Shown here: positions 61,689-64,000 of the stretch, one piece after another | Numbering within the stretch: the first letter of the stretch is position 1 | Layout: each line of letters begins with the position of its first letter | Notes under the pieces: model-generated | What the model was told of the DNA's origin: nothing | The model's database searches: none | What the model saw: the letters and a program-made list of their open reading frames with translations, nothing else | From: Arthrobacter sp. 24S4-2 | Lineage (GTDB): Bacteria > Actinomycetota > Actinomycetes > Actinomycetales > Micrococcaceae | Assembly (NCBI RefSeq): GCF_005280255.1 | Contig: NZ_CP040018.1 | Span: 1,736,001-1,800,000 of the forward strand | Reading direction: 5' to 3' | Length of the DNA stretch: 64,000 nt | Made by a program: the position numbers and the translations under genes

Positions 61689-61704
61689 TCGAATATCTGT
61701 TCGG
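61689..61704 (+). promoter_or_regulatory. LexA (SOS) box of recA
   Basis: TCGAAT-ATCT-GTTCGG matches the actinobacterial LexA site TCGAAC-N4-GTTCGA with two differences. A TATGCT hexamer lies at 61712-61717 just downstream, so LexA would cover the promoter. recA starts 143 bases later, giving a long leader. Confidence 0.85.
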
Positions 61705-61846
61705 GTAGGGCTATGCTTTTTTCAGACCGTTTTCCACATACGCAATGTCATCCGGCAAGAATGTCGGTGGGTGCCGTTAGCGTCGGTGATGACAGATATA
61801 GGGCCGCTCAGGCCACTCCACAGCGAGAAAATTAGAGGTGTGAACC

Positions 61847-62902
61847 ATGGCGGCAGCCCCGGATCGTCAGAAGGCGCTCGACGCAGCGCTTGCACAGATT
61901 GACAAGCAGTTCGGCAAAGGCTCCGTCATGCGGCTGGGCGACGAAGTGCGGGCCCCCATTGAAGTGATTCCCACCGGCTCCATCGCCCTGGACGTCGCGC
62001 TGGGAATTGGCGGCCTGCCGCGCGGCCGTGTCGTGGAAATCTACGGACCGGAATCGTCGGGTAAGACCACCGTCGCGCTTCACGCTGTGGCGAATGCCCA
62101 GCGCCTGGGTGGAATCGCTGCGTTCATCGACGCCGAGCACGCCCTGGATCCGGAATACGCCGCCAAGCTGGGTGTCGATACGGACGCCCTCCTGGTGTCA
62201 CAGCCGGACACCGGCGAGCAGGCCCTGGAAATCATGGACATGCTGATCGGCTCGGGGTCCCTCGATGTCATCGTCATCGACTCCGTCGCCGCACTGGTGC
62301 CCCGTGCGGAAATCGAAGGCGACATGGGCGACAGCCACGTAGGTCTGCAGGCCCGCCTCATGAGTCAGGCGCTCCGAAAGATCACCGGACGCCTGAGCCA
62401 GACCAAGACCACCGCCATCTTCATCAACCAGCTGCGCGAAAAGATCGGTGTGTTCTTCGGATCCCCCGAAACCACTACCGGTGGTAAAGCCCTGAAGTTC
62501 TACGCGTCCATCCGCATCGATGTCCGCCGGATCCAGACCCTCAAAGAGGGCGCCGATTCCGTGGGCAACCGCACCAAGGCGAAGATCGTCAAGAACAAGA
62601 TGGCCCCGCCCTTCAAGATCGCCGAATTCGACATCATTTATGGCCAGGGCATCTCCCGTGAGGGCGGCATCATCGACATGGGCGTGGAGCATGGCCTGAT
62701 CAAGAAGTCCGGTTCCTGGTTCACCTACGACGGTGACCAGCTGGGCCAGGGCATGGAGAACTCGCGGCGCTTCCTGCGCGACAACCCGGAGCTGGCCGCG
62801 GAACTGGAGCGCCTCATCAAGGAGAAGCTCGGCGTCGGCGTCAAGCCCGCCGAGGCTGAAAAGGAAGCGTCACCGAAGCTCAAGGCCGTTGACGGCTTCT
62901 AG
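61847..62902 (+). CDS. recA: Recombinase RecA
   Basis: ATP-dependent strand-exchange protein and LexA co-protease. The 351-residue product has Walker A GPESSGKT at 67-74, LDPEYAAKLGVDTDALLVSQPD, and VIVIDSVAALVPRAEIEGDMGDSHVGLQARLMSQALRKI containing Walker B and loop L1 (motifs in order). Loop L2 (INQLREKIGVFFGSPETTTGGKALKFYAS) and the C-terminal domain follow. No intein. ATG preceded by GAGGTG. LexA box upstream; a hairpin separates it from recX. Confidence 0.99.
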   Translation: MAAAPDRQKALDAALAQIDKQFGKGSVMRLGDEVRAPIEVIPTGSIALDVALGIGGLPRGRVVEIYGPESSGKTTVALHAVANAQRLGGIAAFIDAEHALDPEYAAKLGVDTDALLVSQPDTGEQALEIMDMLIGSGSLDVIVIDSVAALVPRAEIEGDMGDSHVGLQARLMSQALRKITGRLSQTKTTAIFINQLREKIGVFFGSPETTTGGKALKFYASIRIDVRRIQTLKEGADSVGNRTKAKIVKNKMAPPFKIAEFDIIYGQGISREGGIIDMGVEHGLIKKSGSWFTYDGDQLGQGMENSRRFLRDNPELAAELERLIKEKLGVGVKPAEAEKEASPKLKAVDGF

Positions 62903-62933
62903 GGGAAACCGGCTAAGCGGGCCAGGTTTCCCC
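62902..62933 (+). terminator. Attenuator-like hairpin between recA and recX
   Basis: GGGGAAACC (62902-62910) pairs perfectly with GGTTTCCCC (62925-62933). The stem begins with the last base of the recA stop codon. There is no T-tract, so it is probably a partial terminator or processing site that lowers recX expression relative to recA, as a hairpin does in the E. coli recA-recX transcript. Confidence 0.65.
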
Positions 62934-63053
62934 TCCCGGAAATCTGGCCCGGCTGCGTTCGGCCAGGCAGGCCAGGATACGGGCTTCACTGACGGGGCCC
63001 AGGCTTCCCTGCACCCGCAGGCCGAACAGGACACTGAACCGGATCCGGCCTCC

Positions 63054-63557
63054 GTGGCCCGGGCTATCGTGCTTCGGCAGCTCACCAGCTCGCCCAAGAG
63101 CAGGCTGCAGTTGGCCCGCAAGCTCGCCGAACGCAATGTTCCGGAGGACGTGGCTGAAGCCGTGCTGGACAGGTTCGAGGAAGTCCGGCTCGTGGACGAT
63201 GCCGAGTTCGCAGACATGTGGGTTCGGAGCAGGTCCCAGACCCGGAAGCTCGCCAAAGGCGCGTTGCGGCGGGAGCTTGCGGACAAGGGAATCGACGCCG
63301 ACATTGCGGCACAGGCCTTGGAACAGCTCAGCGACGAAGCGGAGGAGTCTGCCGCCCGTGAACTGGTCCAACGCAAGCTCAAAGGCACAGCAGACCTCAC
63401 GGACCGCTCCGAGCGGGACAAAGTCACGCGCCGGCTCGCGTCCATGCTGGCCCGCAAGGGATACCAGCCGTCGCAGGCCTTCCGCATCGTAGGGGAAGTC
63501 CTCGATGCCGCTACCGGTGAACGTGCGGCAACGGAATTCCTGTGCCGGTACCCTTAA
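63054..63557 (+). CDS. recX: Regulatory protein RecX
   Basis: Inhibitor/modulator of RecA filaments. From the GTG at 63054 the 167-residue product contains ARAIVLRQLTSSPKSRLQLARKLAERNVPEDVAEAVLDRF, VDDAEFADMWVRSRS and LRRELADKGIDADIAAQAL. ARELVQRKL and RRLASMLARKGYQPSQAFRIV complete the three-helix repeats of RecX. The frame is open well upstream and nonconserved residues precede the GTG, but there is no ATG, GTG or TTG between the recA stop and 63054. The start is therefore unsure, and no ribosome site is visible. miaB starts three bases after its stop. Confidence 0.85.
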   Translation: MARAIVLRQLTSSPKSRLQLARKLAERNVPEDVAEAVLDRFEEVRLVDDAEFADMWVRSRSQTRKLAKGALRRELADKGIDADIAAQALEQLSDEAEESAARELVQRKLKGTADLTDRSERDKVTRRLASMLARKGYQPSQAFRIVGEVLDAATGERAATEFLCRYP

Positions 63558-63560
63558 CAC

Positions 63561-64000
63561 GTGAGTTTGACCATTCCCTCCCCAGCATCCGGCACCAGCA
63601 CTTCGTCCAGCACCGAAACGGTGGCTGCTTCTGTGCCTGCGGCCGACGAGCACCGCACCTACCAGGTGCGGACCTTCGGCTGCCAGATGAACGTACACGA
63701 TTCCGAGCGCATGGCCGGGATGCTGGAAGACGCCGGGTACGTCCCGGCGACCGGTGAGCACGCCGACGTGGTGGTGTTCAACACGTGCGCCGTCCGGGAG
63801 AACGCCGACAACAAGCTGTACGGCAACCTCGGGATGCTGGCGCCGGTCAAGGCAGCCAACCCCGGCATGCAGATCGCGGTGGGGGGTTGCCTGGCGCAGA
63901 AGGACCGCGAAACCATCCTGAAAAAGGCGCCCTGGGTGGATGCCGTCTTCGGCACGCACAACGTCGGGGCTTTGCCTGCGCTCCTGGACCGTGCCCGGCA
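63561..64000 (+). CDS. miaB: tRNA-2-methylthio-N6-dimethylallyladenosine synthase MiaB, 5' part only
   Basis: Radical SAM methylthiotransferase that modifies A37 of tRNAs. Only the first 146 codons are in the window; the gene runs off the right edge. After a low-complexity Ser/Thr start (about 30 residues), the UPF0004 domain begins YQVRTFGCQMNVHDSERMAG. The three auxiliary-cluster cysteines are present: C41 (FGCQMN), C76 (NTCAVRENA) and C110 (GGCLAQKD). The radical SAM and TRAM domains lie outside. GTG start, possibly coupled to recX. Confidence 0.93.
   Translation, partial: MSLTIPSPASGTSTSSSTETVAASVPAADEHRTYQVRTFGCQMNVHDSERMAGMLEDAGYVPATGEHADVVVFNTCAVRENADNKLYGNLGMLAPVKAANPGMQIAVGGCLAQKDRETILKKAPWVDAVFGTHNVGALPALLDRAR

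Noticed and set aside
1..64000. tRNA genes, rRNA genes, intact insertion sequences or prophage
   Set aside because: A visual search for T-loop signatures, transposase motifs and integrases found none; a dedicated tRNA and IS search would be needed to be certain.

Overview
This window is about 64 kb of high-GC chromosome from an actinomycete, most likely an Arthrobacter or Pseudarthrobacter relative (family Micrococcaceae). The evidence is the GC-rich third codon positions, the many GTG starts, DUF222/HNH genes of the 13E12 type, actinobacterial LexA boxes, and the gene order dxr-rseP-ispG-proS-rimP-nusA-ylxR-infB-rbfA-truB-ribF-rpsO-pnp-dapB-dapA-rnj-ftsK-pgsA-cinA-clgR-recA-recX-miaB, which is conserved in high-GC Gram-positives. 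No genus-specific marker such as 16S rRNA is present, so the genus is an inference. No tRNA, rRNA, CRISPR array or intact insertion sequence was seen.

Layout. 0-1.5 kb: the 5' part of a lipase maturation factor gene (minus strand) and a frameshifted TauE/SafE permease. 1.5-7.8 kb: isoprenoid genes dxr and ispG around the site-2 protease rseP, with an inserted SatD-like regulator and membrane protein pair under a striking palindromic promoter. 7.8-15.4 kb: a structured non-coding stretch, proS, a second TauE permease, a PLP decarboxylase, an APH(6)-type kinase, a VIT1/CCC1 protein and a DUF4439-like protein. 15.5-21.5 kb: the rimP-nusA-ylxR-infB-rbfA translation cluster with a nested inverted-repeat element before rbfA. 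21.6-30.7 kb: accessory genes (secreted beta-propeller, deaminase, thioredoxin, aminotransferase) around truB, a large DUF222/HNH gene and a P-loop kinase. 30.8-38.4 kb: ribF, a kynurenine pair (tdo, kynU), rpsO, the pnp leader, pnp and an M16 protease. 38.5-42.0 kb: a less conserved stretch with a truncated acetyltransferase and a LuxR-type regulator. 42.1-50.0 kb: a molybdenum-cofactor block (moaD, moaA, two-component system, YedY-like molybdoenzyme, moeA, moaC, mogA, moaE). 50.1-64 kb: dapB, dapA, RNase J, ftsK, pgsA, cinA, clgR, a MarR regulator, recA, recX and the start of miaB.

How the genes work together. The housekeeping core covers MEP-pathway isoprenoid synthesis, translation initiation and ribosome maturation, RNA turnover (PNPase, RNase J), lysine/diaminopimelate synthesis and DNA repair. 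The Mo block looks self-contained: a sensor kinase and regulator are transcribed directly into a membrane-anchored molybdoenzyme and the enzymes that make its cofactor. SOS control is visible at recA and, more strongly, at a truncated DUF222 gene whose promoter spacer is exactly a LexA box.

A quality warning: six genes are broken by an apparent one-base loss in or next to a short G or C run (near 1388, 23631, 24036, 28598, 47575 and 51960). The uniform direction suggests systematic homopolymer under-calling at least as strongly as real gene decay. Frameshifted genes are given with their restored extents.
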